NCBI RefSeq assembly: GCF_027887165.1
Contig: NC_077230.1
Coordinates: 33,369,351-33,433,350, forward strand
Length of the DNA stretch: 64,000 nt
Reading direction: 5' to 3'
DNA from: Monodelphis domestica
Lineage: Eukaryota > Chordata > Mammalia > Didelphimorphia > Didelphidae
The position numbers and the translations under genes were made by a program. Shown here piece after piece: positions 23,370 to 34,570 of this stretch. Each line of letters begins with the position of its first letter. Positions within the stretch are counted from its first letter, which is position 1. Below the pieces are notes generated by a model. That model was not told where the DNA came from and searched no databases. It was given only the letters and a program-made list of their open reading frames with translations.

Positions 23370-24310
23370 TATCCTGTGCACACAAGTGGGAGGTTGGAAA
23401 GAACTCTGGGATTTATGGGTAACTGTCTCTCCCTGCATTCCTGAATATGGTTGATGTTTAGAAGACAAGAGAGTGAGTAGTTATGAGATTATAAAAGTAC
23501 TTATGTGTGAAATGTGAGTTTCTTAAATGCTAAAATAGCTTAACAAAATGAAAAGGAATAATTCAGTAGGTTTTACCTTCTGTTTTAGAAAAGGCAAAGG
23601 CAGGTAAAATAATCTGTTTCACACTTCCTCCCCCTTTCCCCTCTACAGGCCACAGAGAAGGAAGGTGGGAAAAAGAATAGAAAGATGTTTGATCTCTCAA
23701 CTGGATTTCCTAAATGGTGCTTATTTCAAAGTTAGAGTACCTGTATATGTGGTTTTGAAGAATAACATTCCTTGAACTGAGCAAAAATAAATATAAAGTT
23801 CAAAGTCTCAGTACTGCAAACTGTCTATGAGGTTTATAAGATTAGAGCAGTTTGGGTTTTTTAAAGCATTGTTATTATTGATCAATCTAGTACTGGGAAA
23901 GCATGCTGTTCTCATTGAGATTTAAAGTGACCAAAATGGTTAAATGATTTAAAATTTTAAGCATATCCTGAATGGTTTTCATCTTAGTAAATTAAAATTG
24001 AGAATTGACTAATGCATTTCTTAATATTGAAAATAGATAGCCAGCCTGCTTTCCAGGAAGAGTTTGCTTTAAGGCCAACAAGCAGCTAAACAATAAAAAG
24101 ATTAGCAAAGAAGGCTAACTCACAGCAACTTCTGGCTGTTTAATGAAGTGCAATGATTCAGTAACTTATAGTATCAAAATTCAGTACCAGCTTTTTAGAA
24201 GAGGAGATGAAGCACTAAGATTTTATGTAATCTAAGAAAGTGCTTAAAAGTGAAAATGTTACAAAATATGAATATTGGGAAAGAAAAAAAGTTTCAAATC
24301 TATAACCAGG
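23370..24310 (+). mobile_element. ERV copy 1, 3' tail (part 1), no recognisable env
   Basis: Non-coding sequence colinear with 34.74-35.86 kb: 'gaagacaagagagtgagt', 'ggccacagagaaggaagg', 'tacctgtatatgtggttttg', 'gcaatgattcagtaacttatagta', 'ggaaagaaaaaaagtttca'. It lies where env and the 3' region would be, but no surface/transmembrane motif (CX6CC, hydrophobic fusion or membrane segment) can be read. A minus-strand L1 interrupts it at 24,311 and it resumes at 30,646. Confidence 0.65.
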
Positions 24311-24557
24311 ATTCCACTGGTTATTACATGTGTTCTTGACTCGAACCCATTTCCCTGTTGTTGGTATTTGCATTAGAGTGTTCATTTAGAGTCTCTCCTC
24401 AGTCATATCCCCTCAACCCCTGTAGTGAAGCAGTTGCTTTTCATTGGTGTTTATCCTCTGCTTGTGGATAGTATTTTTTAGATTCCTGCAGATTGTTCAG
24501 GGACATTGCATTGCCACTAATGGAGAAGTCCATCACCTTCGATTGTACCACAATGTA

Positions 24558-27500
24558 TCAGTCTCTGTGTACAATGTTTTCCTGGTTCTGCTCCTTTTGT
24601 TCTGCATCACTTCCTGGAGGTTGTTCCAGTCTCCATGGAATTCCTCTACTATTATTCCTTTTGGCACAATAGTATTCCATCACCAATATATACCACAATT
24701 TTTTCAGCCATTCCCCAATTGATGGGCATCCACTCATTTTCCAATTTTTGGCCACCACAAAGTACAGCTATGAATATTCTAGTACAAGTCTTTTTCCTTA
24801 TTATCTCTTTGGGGTACAAATCCAGCAGTGCTGGATCAAAGGGCAGACAGTCTTTTATCACCCTTTGGGCATAGTTCCAAATTGCCCTCCAGAATGGTTG
24901 GATCAATTCACAACTCCACCAGCAATGAATTAGTGTCCCCACTTTGCCACATCCCCTCCAGCATTCATTACTTTCCATAGCTGTCATGTTAGCCAATCTG
25001 CTAGGTGTGAGGTGATACCTCAGAGTTGTTTTGATTTGCATCTGTCTGATTATAAGAGACATATAGCACTTTTTCATGTGCTTATTAATAGTTTTGATTT
25101 CTTTGGCTGCGAACTGCCTGTTCATGTCCCTTGCCCATTTGTCAATTGGAGAATGGCTTGATTTTTTGTACAATTGATTTAGTTCTTTATAAATTTGAGG
25201 AATTAAACCTTTGTCAGAGGTTTTTATGAAGATTGATTCCCAATTTGTTACTACCCTTCTGATTTTGGTTACATTGGTTTTGTTTGTACAAAACCTTTTT
25301 AATTTGATGTATTCCAGATTATTTATTTTGCATTTTGTAACTTTCTAATTCTTGCTTGGTTTTGAAGTCTTTCCCTTCCCAAAGGTCTGACATGTATACT
25401 ATTCTGTGTTCGCCTAATTTTCTTACAGTTTCCTTCTTTATGTTCAAGTCATTCACCCATTTTGAATTTATCTTGGTGTAGGGTGTGAGGTGTTGATCTA
25501 AGCCTAATCTTTCCCACACTGTCCTCCAATTTTCCCAGCAGTTTTTATGAAATAGTGGATTTTTGTCCCAAAAGCTGGGATCTTTGGGTTTGTCATATAC
25601 TGTCTTGCTGAGGTTGCTTGCCCCCAGTCTATTCCATTGATCCACCTTTCCTTCTCTTAGCCAGTACCAAATTGTTTTGATGACCCCTGCTTTATAATAT
25701 AGTCTGAGATTTGGGACTGCAAGACCCCCTTCCTTTGTATTTTTTTTTCATTAATTCCCTGGATATCCTTGATCTTTTGTTCTTCCAAATGAACTTTGTT
25801 ATGGTTTTTTCTAAATCAGTAAAAAATTTTTTTGGAAGTTCCATGGGTATGGCACTAAATAGATAGATGAGTTTGGGTAGGATGGTCATTTTTATTATAT
25901 TGGCTCGTCCTACCCATGAGCAGTTAATGTTCTTCCAATTGTTCAAGTCTAGTTTTAGTTGTGTGGAAAGTGTTTTGTAGTTGTGTTCATATAGATCCCG
26001 TGTTTGTCTTGGGAGATAGATTCCTAAGTATTTTATTTTGTCTAAGTTAATTTTGAATGGGATTTCTCTTTCTAGTTCTTGCTGCTGAGCTATGTTGGAA
26101 TTATATAGAAATGCTGATGACTTATGTGGGTTTATTTTGTATCCTGCAACTTTGATAAAGTTGTTGATTATTTCTATTAGCTTTTTGGTTGAATCTCTAG
26201 GATTCTTTAAGTAGACCATCATGTCATCTGCAAAGAGTGATAATTTGGTCTCCTCCTTGCCCATTTTAATGCCTTCAATTTCTTTTTCTTCTCTAATTGC
26301 TACTGCTAGTGTTTCTAATACAATGTCAAATAATAGAGGTGATAATGGGCATCCTTGTTTCACTCCTGATCTTAATGGGAATGCGTCTAGTTTATCCCCA
26401 TTGCAGATGATATTAGCAGATGGTTTTAGATATATACTGTTTATTATTTTTAGGAACTACCCTTCTATTTCTATGCTTTCTAGTGTTTTTAGTAGGAATG
26501 GGTGTTGTATTTTATCAAAGGCTTTTTCTGCATCTATTGAGATAATCATGTGGTTCTTGTTGGTTTGCTTGTTGATGTGGTCAATTATGTGGATGGTTTT
26601 CCTAATGTTGAACCAGCCCTGCATCCCTGGTATAAATCCTACTTGATCATGGTGGATGACCCTTCTGATCACTTGCTGGAGTCTTTTTGCTAGTATCCTA
26701 TTTAAGATTTTTGTATCTATATTCATTAGGGAGATTGTTCTATAATTTTCTTTTTCTGTTTTTGGCCTGCCTGGCTTTGGAATTAGTACCATGTTTGTGT
26801 CATAAAAGGAGTTTGGTAGAACTCCCTCTTTGCTTATTATGTCAAATAGTTTGTATAGTATTGGAGTTAGCTGTTCTTTGAATGTTTGATAGAATTCACT
26901 GGTGAATCCATCAGGCCCTGGGGATTTTTTCTTAGGAAGTTCTTTGATGGCTTGATGGATTTCAATTTCTGATATGGGATTATTTAAGAAATCTATTTTT
27001 TCTTCTGTTAGTCTAGGCAATTTATATTTTTGTAAATATTCATCCATATCACCTAGGTTGGTATATTTATTGCCATATAGTTGGGCAAAGTAGTTTTTAA
27101 TGATTGCCTTAATTTCCTCTTCATTGGAGGTGATGTCCCCTTTTTCATCCTTGATGCTGTTAATTTGCCTTTCTTCTTTCCTTTTCTAAATTAGATTAAC
27201 CAGTACTTTGTCTATTTTGTCTGTTTTTTCAAAGTACCAGCTTCTAGTCTTGTTTATTAGCTCAATAGTTCTGTCACTTTCGATTTTATTAATTTCTCCC
27301 TTAATTTTTAGGGTCTCTAGTTTGGTTTTCTTCTGGGGGTTTTTAATTTGTTCGTTCTCAAGTTTTTTGATTTGCATTTCCAATTCCTTGATCTCTGTCC
27401 TCCCTAATTTATTAATATATGCACTCAGGGATATGAATTTTCCCCTAAGTACTGCCTTGGCTGCATCCCAAAAGGTTTGAAAGGATGTCTCGCCTTTGTC

Positions 27501-28322
27501 ATTTTCCTCAACAAAATTATTAATTGTTTCTATGATTTCTTCTCTAACTAACTGATTTTGGAGTATCATATTATTCAATTTCCAATTAATTTTTGATTTG
27601 GCTCTCCATGTACCCTTACCAATCAATATTTTTATTGCTTTGTGATCTGAAAAGGCTGCATTTATTATTTCTGCTTTTCTGCATTTGAGTGCCATGTTTC
27701 TGTGACCTAGTGTATGATCTATTTTTGTGAACATGCCATGTGGTGCTGAGAAGAAGGTGTATTCCTTTTTGTCCCTATTTATTTTTCTCCATATGTCTAT
27801 TAACTCTAATTTTTCTAAGATTTCATTCACCTCTTTTACCTCTTTCTTGTTTATTTTTTGGTTTGATTTATCTAAATTTGATAGTGGTTGGTTCAAGTCT
27901 CCCACTAATATGGTTTTACTGTCTATTTCCTCCTTCAATTCTCCTAGTTTCTCTATTAAAAATTTGGATGCTATACCATTTGGTGCATACATGTTGATTA
28001 GTGATATTTTCTCATTGTCTATACTCCCTTTTAACAGAATATATTTACCTTCCCTATCCCTTTTGATCAGGTCTATTTTTGCTTTGGCTTTTATCATGAT
28101 TGCAACTCCTGCCTTCTTTCTATCAGTTGAGGCCCAAAAGGTCTTACTCCAACCTTTAATTCTAACCTTGTGAGTGTCAACCCGCCTCATATGTGTTTCT
28201 TGAAGACAACAAATGGTAGGGTTTTGGGTTCTAATCCAATCTGTTATTTGTCTATGTTTTATGGGTGAGTTCATCCTATTCACATTCAAAGTTATGATTT
28301 TCATTTGTGGATTCGCTGGCAT
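24558..28322 (-). pseudogene. L1 ORF2 (endonuclease and reverse transcriptase), disrupted
   Basis: About 1255 codons in total, close to the usual 1275. It starts MPANPQMKIITLNVN. The endonuclease (first ~240 residues) keeps the catalytic set: Asn in LNVN, Glu in LQETH, Asp/Asn in GDLNQ, Asp in KIDHT and His in SDHK. The Z region and RT follow, with KKSPGPDGF, a GNPRDS-like loop and the catalytic FADD near 26.23 kb. A C-terminal Cys-rich segment CWRGCGKVGTLIHC is at about 24.95 kb. In-frame stops occur near 27,186 and 26,457. Frameshifts occur near 25.73 kb, between 25.32 and 25.17 kb, and near 24.7 kb. The minimum is therefore two nonsense and two or three indel lesions. The remaining open segments have normal L1 residues, so decay is moderate. 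Confidence 0.93.
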
Positions 28323-29010
28323 TTTGATATCTTCCCCTCGTTCTGACCTTTCTTCTTTAGCTTTCTCCTTTTGAACCATTGATTTACTTTAGGTCAGTCC
28401 CCCTAGTCCCCTCCCTTGATATGCTTCCCTTTCTAGCCCCTTCCTTTTTATGCTCCCTTCCCCTCCCCCCTCTCCTTCCCTCCCTTTTTATACTCCTTCC
28501 CCCTCCCCCTCCTTAATTTTCCTTTCTTTCTTGCCCTGTTGGATAAGATAGAATTCAGGATCCCACTGGATCTAGATGTTCTTCCCTCTCAGATTTGATT
28601 TCACTGAGAGTAAGGTTTAAGTAATTCCATTTCACGCTCTCTTCCTCTCCTTCTCATATGAGAGTTCTTCCCCTTCCCTTCCCATGTGTATCTTTATATG
28701 GGAAAGATTATTCTATTAAGTCCCCCCCTATTTCTTGAAGTAAATCTTAGTGTTATCAGCGGTTCCCCCCTCCCTTTTCCTTTCTTTGCCCTCACTTTCC
28801 CCAAATCTTCTTAATGCCCCAATCTTTCCCTATGTATGTTTCTTCTAAGTACTCTTATGATGCATACAATTTTTGAGAGTTACACAAAATATTTTCCCCA
28901 CATATTAATATATATATAATTTGATGTAAATGTAGTCCTTATAGAAGAGAGTTTGACTTAAAGAAAAAGATAAGATTTATCTCCTTTTCCCTTTTTTCAT
29001 ATTTACCTTT
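28323..29010 (-). other. L1 inter-ORF spacer
   Basis: 688 bp of A/G-rich sequence (minus strand) between ORF1 and ORF2. It aligns with 61.69-62.22 kb of the plus-strand L1. It is long for a mammalian L1 spacer, and no additional ORF is visible. Confidence 0.75.
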
Positions 29011-29991
29011 TCATGTTTCTCCTGCTTTCTGTGCTTGGATATCAAATTTTCCACTAAGTTCTGGTCTTTTCTTAGCAAATGCTTGGAAATCTTCTATTTT
29101 GTTGAATGCCCATACTTTCCCCTGGAAGTATATAGTCAGTTTTGCTGGGTAGTTGATTCTTGGTTGGAGACCCAGCTCTCTTACTTTTCTAAATATCGTG
29201 TTCCATGCTTTGCGGTCTCTTAGTGTGTTAGCCACTAAGTCATGTGTGATCCTTATGGGAGCCCCCCTATATCTGAAGCTCCTCTTCTTGGCTTCTTGTA
29301 GGATTTTCTCCTTTTCTTGGAAGCTCTTGAATTTGGCAATTACATTGCTAGGGGTTGTCTTTTGGGGATTTAGTATAGAAGATGTTCTATGAATCCTTTC
29401 TATTTCTATTTTGCCCCCTTGCTCCAGAACGTGAGGGCAATTTTCTTTTATAATCTCCTGTAGAATAATATCGAGGTTATTGTTTATCTCTGGTTTTTGT
29501 GGGAGACCAATAATTCGGAGGTTGTCTCTTCTCCCTCTGTTTTCCAGATCTGTGACCTTCTCAGTGAGATATTTTATGTTTTCTTCTAATTCATTAATTT
29601 TTTGGGTTTGCTTTATTGATTCTTGCTGTTTTATGATCTCACTTTCTTTGAGTTGCTTAATTCTGGTCTTTAGGGACTGGTTTTGCTTTTCAGCTTTGTC
29701 TGCCCTTCTATTGGATGCTTCGAGCTCTTTTTCTAATTGAGTAGTCTTATATGTCAGACTGCTGATCTCTTTCTCCCGTTTTTCTTTCCAGGTTTCCATC
29801 TTTTGGATAAGTTCCAGTTTGAGATCTTCCAGAGCTTGTTGATAGTTTCCATTTTGGGAGGCATGTTCTGATTTTTTTTGGATTTCCTCCTCATTCTCTT
29901 CTTTTCCTTGGGTACTTCCACCATAAAAGTTTTCAATAGTCACCTTTTTCCCTTTCTTCCTGGAGGCTTGATTTTGGGCCATGTGAGCCAT
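29011..29991 (-). CDS. L1 ORF1 protein, intact 326 codons
   Basis: Encodes the RNA-binding chaperone of L1 ribonucleoprotein particles, cytoplasmic in known relatives. It begins MAHMAQNQASRKKGKK (basic N-terminus). A long heptad-rich coiled coil runs over about residues 45-155 (repeats of ELE, KQN, LEEN). The RRM begins around residue 155 with RRDNLRIIGLP (RNP2-like). The C-terminal domain carries APIRITHDL and LRDRKAW. Length is close to the 338 residues of human ORF1p, and there are no internal stops. The downstream ORF2 is broken, so a product, if made, could only act in trans. Expression is unknown. Confidence 0.9.
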   Translation of the reverse strand: MAHMAQNQASRKKGKKVTIENFYGGSTQGKEENEEEIQKKSEHASQNGNYQQALEDLKLELIQKMETWKEKREKEISSLTYKTTQLEKELEASNRRADKAEKQNQSLKTRIKQLKESEIIKQQESIKQTQKINELEENIKYLTEKVTDLENRGRRDNLRIIGLPQKPEINNNLDIILQEIIKENCPHVLEQGGKIEIERIHRTSSILNPQKTTPSNVIAKFKSFQEKEKILQEAKKRSFRYRGAPIRITHDLVANTLRDRKAWNTIFRKVRELGLQPRINYPAKLTIYFQGKVWAFNKIEDFQAFAKKRPELSGKFDIQAQKAGET

Positions 29992-30645
29992 CCCTTTGGT
30001 GGTTTTATTCCCCTTTCCTTTTTGGTATGGGGTCTGGGTGATATAGGCGGGTTTTCTGTGAATTTAGATTGCTTCCGACTTGTTCTTCCCAGCCTCCGAG
30101 GTTTCTTAGTGCCCTGGGGCCCTGATCACAGCCAAACTGCCCAGGTGTTCAGCTCTGCCCAGATAATCAGCGAGTAGTCCGCCCCTGGTGTTTAGCTCCG
30201 CCCAGATGTTCAGCGCAACCACCCCATGTACAGCTCCGCGGACCCGCGTGCATAGCGCCAGGTTCTCCCGTGCAACCGCCCTGAGACGTTTTTTCCTGGC
30301 AGTCCCCAGATCCCAAGGACCCTGGAGTGCCCCTCCCCCCCCACAGAGACATTCCCCACTCACTCGCTGTCCCGGTGAGTGCTCAGGTAGCTCACTCTGC
30401 TTTGGTGGGGAAGGTGGGGGGGGGGGAGGGGCGGCTCAGTTCATGTTTCTGTGCAAGCTTTCCTCCTTCTTATTATAGTGTGGAAATGTTCAAACCCCAT
30501 GTACCTTTGCCTCTGTGGGGTACTGGGGAGTCCTGTTCTGCCAAAGGTGATTTTTATGCTCCTTTGATGTAGTCTATTTCGTTCGGTGCCGGGGAGAGGA
30601 AGCATGTGGCGTCTAGATTGCAACCATGATTACCCGGAAGTCAAT
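29992..30645 (-). promoter_or_regulatory. L1 5' UTR / internal promoter region
   Basis: GC- and CpG-richer than the surroundings (especially 30.12-30.65 kb), upstream of ORF1. Two imperfect copies of a ~40-bp unit are visible near 30,140-30,215 (plus-strand 'gttcagctctgcccagat' and 'gtttagctccgcccagat'). At the 5' terminus the sequence is 'aatcatggtt', a poor match to the AAGATGGCGGC motif in the L1 at 59.7 kb. Promoter function is inferred from L1 biology. Confidence 0.65.
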
Positions 30646-30854
30646 TTTTGTTTAATCTTAATTAATGAAATTTGTACTTTGGACTAAATTAATGTCTGAG
30701 GTGAATTGGATAAAACAATGTGCTAAGAAATATAGTATGTAAATAACTAATTAGTAGGTAAAAATAATACCTCGTGGAGTGAAGTTCATGGGGCTATTAA
30801 ATGAATTTTAATCAGAGTATGGGGCATTTCAGTTAAGTCTGTTGGGAGGAATAT
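30646..30854 (+). mobile_element. ERV copy 1, 3' tail (part 2) up to the LTR
   Basis: 'actttggactaaattaatgtctga', 'gctaagaaatatagtatgtaaat' and 'aaaaataatacctcgtggagtgaagtt' match copy 2 at 36.92-37.07 kb almost base for base. This proves the L1 interrupted one continuous ERV tail. About 110 bp follow before LTR-like sequence starts. Confidence 0.75.
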
Positions 30855-31560
30855 AATAGTTAAGTTTTAAGCACGTAGGTACTTGAGGAGAAGAAGACCA
30901 AAAGAAAAGTTCTATTCTGCTTTGAGTAGAGGCTTTGAAGGTGTATGAGATGGAATAAAATGTATGATTCTCAGAGTAAAATAATTGGTTTTTCCTTCTA
31001 CCCCATATTCCCAGAGTAGAGATAATCAGTTGAGTTTCCCAGGGGGGAAGGTTTTAGCATGTTTCAATAATGTTAAGTTCACAAAGAAGATTTTTTACTC
31101 ATCTAACCTCTCCCAGGACAAAACCAGCCTGGGAAAGTACATTTTCACTTCTAACTTCAAGGACAATGCTCCTGAGAGTGTTGGAGAAGGTAACTCTTTT
31201 GTTCTGTATATTTCACTTCCTGTCCCCTGAAATTAGCTTACTGAACCCAAAATTTTGTACATCATAGCACCCCTCCCAACAAGGAGGCTGGATGAGAAGG
31301 GGTGGGGGGAATCTTGCATCAGGATTACTATAAAAATGCCCATTTTTCATTTAGAAGCTACAGATTGTCATTAGGGCAGTCTGCCATTCATTTTGCTATT
31401 AGAACATTTTGCCAGTTAGGGCAGATTGCCATTAAGGCCTTATCACACTGGCAAATTTCCATTATGGGAATCTTCTACCTTTTCTGGAAGGAGAATCAAG
31501 ACTGCTGTTTTTTCGCTGATAGTGGACGATTTTTTCAGGCCGAGGCTCAATCTCATCCCA
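30855..31560 (+). mobile_element. Family B LTR, plus strand: 3' LTR of copy 1 and apparent 5' LTR of copy 2
   Basis: Blocks in order: 'tgtatgattctcagagtaaa', 'accccatattcccagag', 'aactcttttgttctgtatatt', 'cctgaaattagc', 'aatcttgcatcagg' with TATA-like 'attactataaaaatg', and poly(A)-region relic 'gaatcaagactgctgttttt' near 31,495 (AATAAA decayed). Length of about 705 bp agrees with the inverted copy at 19.39-20.08 kb. A primer-binding-like region follows at 31,560-31,590 ('tggtttgagggcatgtgctg' then 'ggatttt'). The tail of copy 1 precedes it and the leader of copy 2 follows. Confidence 0.65.
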
Positions 31561-32169
31561 CTTGGTTTGAGGGCATGTGCTGGGATTTTGGAATGCTAGA
31601 GGGTTCTCAGTTCTCTCTTTTGGGAGGCAATACTGATCAGCCAGTATTTTGGTTGCCTCTACAGAGAAGGGGATCACTGAGATTTTCTGACAGCTTCGAC
31701 CCTGGGAAGAAGGATAAAGAGAGAATGCAAGTGAAACTGCAGGGAGATTTGAAGCACAGAAAGCTGAAGCAGCAAAAGGAGTATGTAAGTACAAAGAAGG
31801 GCCCAAGGTGTGGGGGAGGCTTGACTCTGAAAAGTTCCCTTGAATGTACATGGGTGTGATGTGTTATAGATGTGGAGCCCCAAAGAATGTGCTTCTGGTA
31901 GAGTCATGAGGGGCCCAACCAGAAACAGGGGGAAATAAGAGTTGTGTGTAAACAAGAGATCCACGAAACAAGGAGAGCAGGAACAGGTTCCTGACTGTTG
32001 AGGATTAGCAAAGTTTTGCAAGATATTCTGGACAGGGAAGTCCAGGGGATGAGCAAGCTAGGACTTTTTTTCTGTGTTTTAATATATCTCAGGCAAGACA
32101 TAGGTTGCACTGGTGAGTCTGAGAGTGAGCAATCCAGACTGACCAGTTTTCAGAGTGAGAATTTGTGAG
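31561..32169 (+). mobile_element. ERV copy 2 leader
   Basis: Non-coding internal 5' region, aligned with copy 1 at 20.2-20.7 kb. A 185-codon open stretch spans LTR and leader (31,302-31,859) but has no domain and crosses the expected primer-binding site, so it is not called as a gene. Confidence 0.55.
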
Positions 32170-33050
32170 ATCCACTTAATGCTCTTCCTTCCCCCTATTT
32201 ACCAGCTCTAGATCCCCCTCTTCTTTCACCACCTCCTATTCTCTAGGCACTACCACCTCCAACTGAGGAGAATTCAGCCTTTCCACCTGTTCCTCATGGA
32301 TTCCTGTGTCTAGAACTTAAAACAGTTAGTAGACGACCAGAGAAACCTGCCCCTGAGGGGGGAAGTGAGGCAGTACCCATTTAGGGAAGTCTCAGTGGAA
32401 CAGGGTATCAAATTTGTTAATGCTCCTCTGAGTGGTTCTGAAGTGGATTATCTTTTCTCAGAGGAAGAGCAGGGCCAAATCAGGCAAGCTGCTATGAAGG
32501 ACTGGGACAATGAGCATCCCATTGCCCAAGATGGACTTAGGAGTAAGAGCAAATTCCCTCTCCAAGATCCTAATCGGGATCACAATAATCCAGACCATCA
32601 GGAGAATATGAGAGATTTTAGGAGAGTTATTATTCAGGGCATAAGAATAGCTATGTCCCAGAATCAGGATCCGAATGGGGTATCTGAAGCCAAACAGGAG
32701 AGAGACGAGACCCCACTAATTTTTTGATGAGCAGATGCTGTGACCTAGATGCAACTGCAAATTTTCCTGGCCAAATAGTAGTAGGAAGCTTCAGAAAGTG
32801 GAAGATTGGGCGAATGTGCCACTAGATGAGCTCTTACAGCAAGCCCAAAAGGTATTTGTGAAAGAGGAGCTATAGCAGGACCCAGAATGAAGAGATAGAA
32901 CAATCATTTTGGAAGACCTCCAAAGGCTACATGTGCCCCTCTCATGTGTTATAGCTATGGAAAGGATTGTCCCAAACAACAGAGAGAGCAGAAGATACTC
33001 TCTCTCAGAGACTGAAGACCAAAGGAGTCAGGGACTTTTTGATAACTCCC
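32170..33050 (+). pseudogene. gag: ERV copy 2 gag remnant
   Basis: A Pro-rich segment (32.19-32.31 kb) leads into a 120-codon open stretch (32,365-32,727) with 'LFSEEEQGQIRQAAMKDWDN' and 'SQNQDPNGVSEAKQERDETP', which correspond to gammaretroviral capsid. A degenerate zinc knuckle (CYSYGKDCP) lies near 32,950. Frame breaks occur at about 32,727 and in nucleocapsid. It is paralogous to copy 1 at 21.88-22.99 kb. Confidence 0.78.
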
Positions 33051-33180
33051 TCTTGGAGCCCTTGACAATATTGAAGGTAGATGATCAGGAAGTGGAGGTT
33101 ACCTTCCTGATAGATATGGCCACTACATATGGACATCCTTTATTGTACTGGACACAGGAGCTAAGCTTTGTAAAGTGAAA
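33051..33180 (+). pseudogene. pro: ERV copy 2 protease remnant
   Basis: Encodes 'VEVTFLIDMATTYG' near 33,090-33,135. The catalytic DTG is DMA here, so the protease is inactive. It follows gag directly, as in gammaretroviruses. Confidence 0.65.
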
Positions 33181-33645
33181 CTTATTGTGATTGGGGCAAA
33201 AGGAAAGAATTGTCTTGCCCTCATCACCCAACAAATTGTAGGGAAATAGAAGTAATAAGAGAAAATATCAGGGTAATTACAATTTGCAGAGAAGAAATCT
33301 TCAGATCCATAAAGGTGCAACTCTCCATAAGGTAGGACTCAGAGGGAGAAGAGAAATTCTCAGAATTGAAGAGGGTTTTACAGTCTGACTCAAGGATACT
33401 AAAATATGTTAAAGAAGATCTAGTGCTGCTTTCAGATTCCAACTTGAGCCATGTAATGTTTTTGTGGGGAACCAAGAAAGAGAATCCTGAGAAAACAAAG
33501 CATTATTATAGGGAAGCAATAGATTATTGTAAAAGGGGAAATAGAAATGCTGTAATTGATGGAAACAAAGTTGCTCTAGTGAATAGAGGTTGCCTTCCAG
33601 AATCTGTGGATTATATGTACTCAATCATGCTTTAAAGATACTAGA
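33181..33645 (+). other. ERV copy 2 internal segment without recognisable RT
   Basis: Between protease and RNase H, where RT should occupy about 1.5-2 kb, only about 460 bp is present. No polymerase motif (YXDD or LPQG) can be read, so most RT was deleted or replaced. An open stretch at 33,366-33,635 has no recognised domain. Confidence 0.45.
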
Positions 33646-33880
33646 AGAGAAATCCCTGTTTTCTAGCAAAGGGAAAGAATTAGTTTATGTGAAATTATTG
33701 AATCAAGTGCTTGAGAAACTGCTGGATTAAGAGCAATTAGCAATAATCCATGTGAATGATCATTAGAAGAGAAATTCTTTTGAACCCCATGGAAATAGAT
33801 TATCAGATGAAGAAGCAAGGAGAGTGAGAATTGAAGAACAAACTGATGTCTCCATGATGGTTCTGATTCCATTTACTTAC
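33646..33880 (+). pseudogene. pol: ERV copy 2 RNase H C-terminal remnant
   Basis: 'FSSKGKELVYVKLLNQVLEK'-type sequence with 'LAIIHVNDH' corresponds to the end of retroviral RNase H, including the His-containing segment. It then passes into the RNase H-integrase linker. Stops are present. Confidence 0.6.
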
Positions 33881-34029
33881 ACAGAGATAAACAGATTACA
33901 ATGCTTGGGAGGATTTCAGTCAGGAAATAGCCAATGGTTTTTGACAGATTGGAGAAAGCTAATTAATCAGGTTATAGGTAGGGGTATTTTAAATTATTTG
34001 CAACAATGCAGTCATTGGGGGGTGCAAAA

Positions 34030-34570
34030 TCTGTGATTTGATATTAACTCATTATGTATGTGTTGAATTGTATAGTGTGGTCTGACAGTAGAGGCTTGTT
34101 TGATCTGTAATAAAGTGAATGAGCATTCTACAGAGCTAGGACTGCCAGGACTTAGGCCATTCCAAAGAATTCAAATACATTTTAATGAAATGTTAACAAT
34201 TGGGAAAATAAAGCACCTTTTACTGATCATGGGCCATTTAACATCATGGGTGTGTTAGCTTTTCCTGTTTGTTAAGCCACTGCTCAGACAGTAATCCAAG
34301 TTTTGCTCAAATGCCTTGTTCTAAAATATGGGTTTATTGAGAATATTGATATTGATAATGGGGCCCATTTTACATAAAATATGTTACAGAGCTTTAGAAA
34401 TTGATGGGGTTTTCATACTGCATGATACCGTCCTTTCTCAGGGAAGATTCAAAGAATGAATCAAGAACTTAAGAAAGCAGCTCACCATGTTGATAGTGGA
34501 AACTTAGTTTCTTTGACCTTACTGAGAATAAGGACAATGCTCTGAAGAGATATTAGGCTGACCCCCTAAG
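34030..34570 (+). pseudogene. pol: ERV copy 2 integrase remnant
   Basis: A relic of the zinc-binding half ('EACLICNKVNEHS') is followed by the core 'FQRIQIHFNEM' and 'HLLLIMGHLTSWV', where the first catalytic Asp (usually DF in this context) is changed. An 'NGAHFT'-like segment follows near 34,360. Multiple stops. The catalytic triad cannot be completed. Confidence 0.65.

Larger units (their letters stand above)
24311..30645 (-). mobile_element. Full-length L1, minus strand, lacking its last ~110 bp
   Basis: The 5' end is near 30,645 on the minus strand ('gacttccgggtaatcatggt'). Order: 5' UTR (30,645-29,992), ORF1 (29,991-29,011), a 688-bp inter-ORF spacer, ORF2 (28,322-24,558), then 3' UTR to 24,311. 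Compared with the 3' UTR at 36.5-36.86 kb, the final ~110 bp and the poly(A) tail are missing, and about 150 bp of ERV sequence present in copy 2 is missing at this edge. No TSD is visible for that reason. ORF1 is open but ORF2 is not, so it is not autonomous. Confidence 0.92.

Noticed and set aside
27727..28173. 148-codon plus-strand open frame
   Set aside because: Antisense shadow of the L1 ORF2 endonuclease. The same applies to other plus-strand frames between 24.4 and 30 kb, and to minus-strand frames over 60.7-62.8 kb.
31302..31859. 185-codon open frame, the longest not inside L1
   Set aside because: It runs from LTR through the primer-binding region into the leader, has no recognisable domain, and the homologous stretch of copy 1 is not open.
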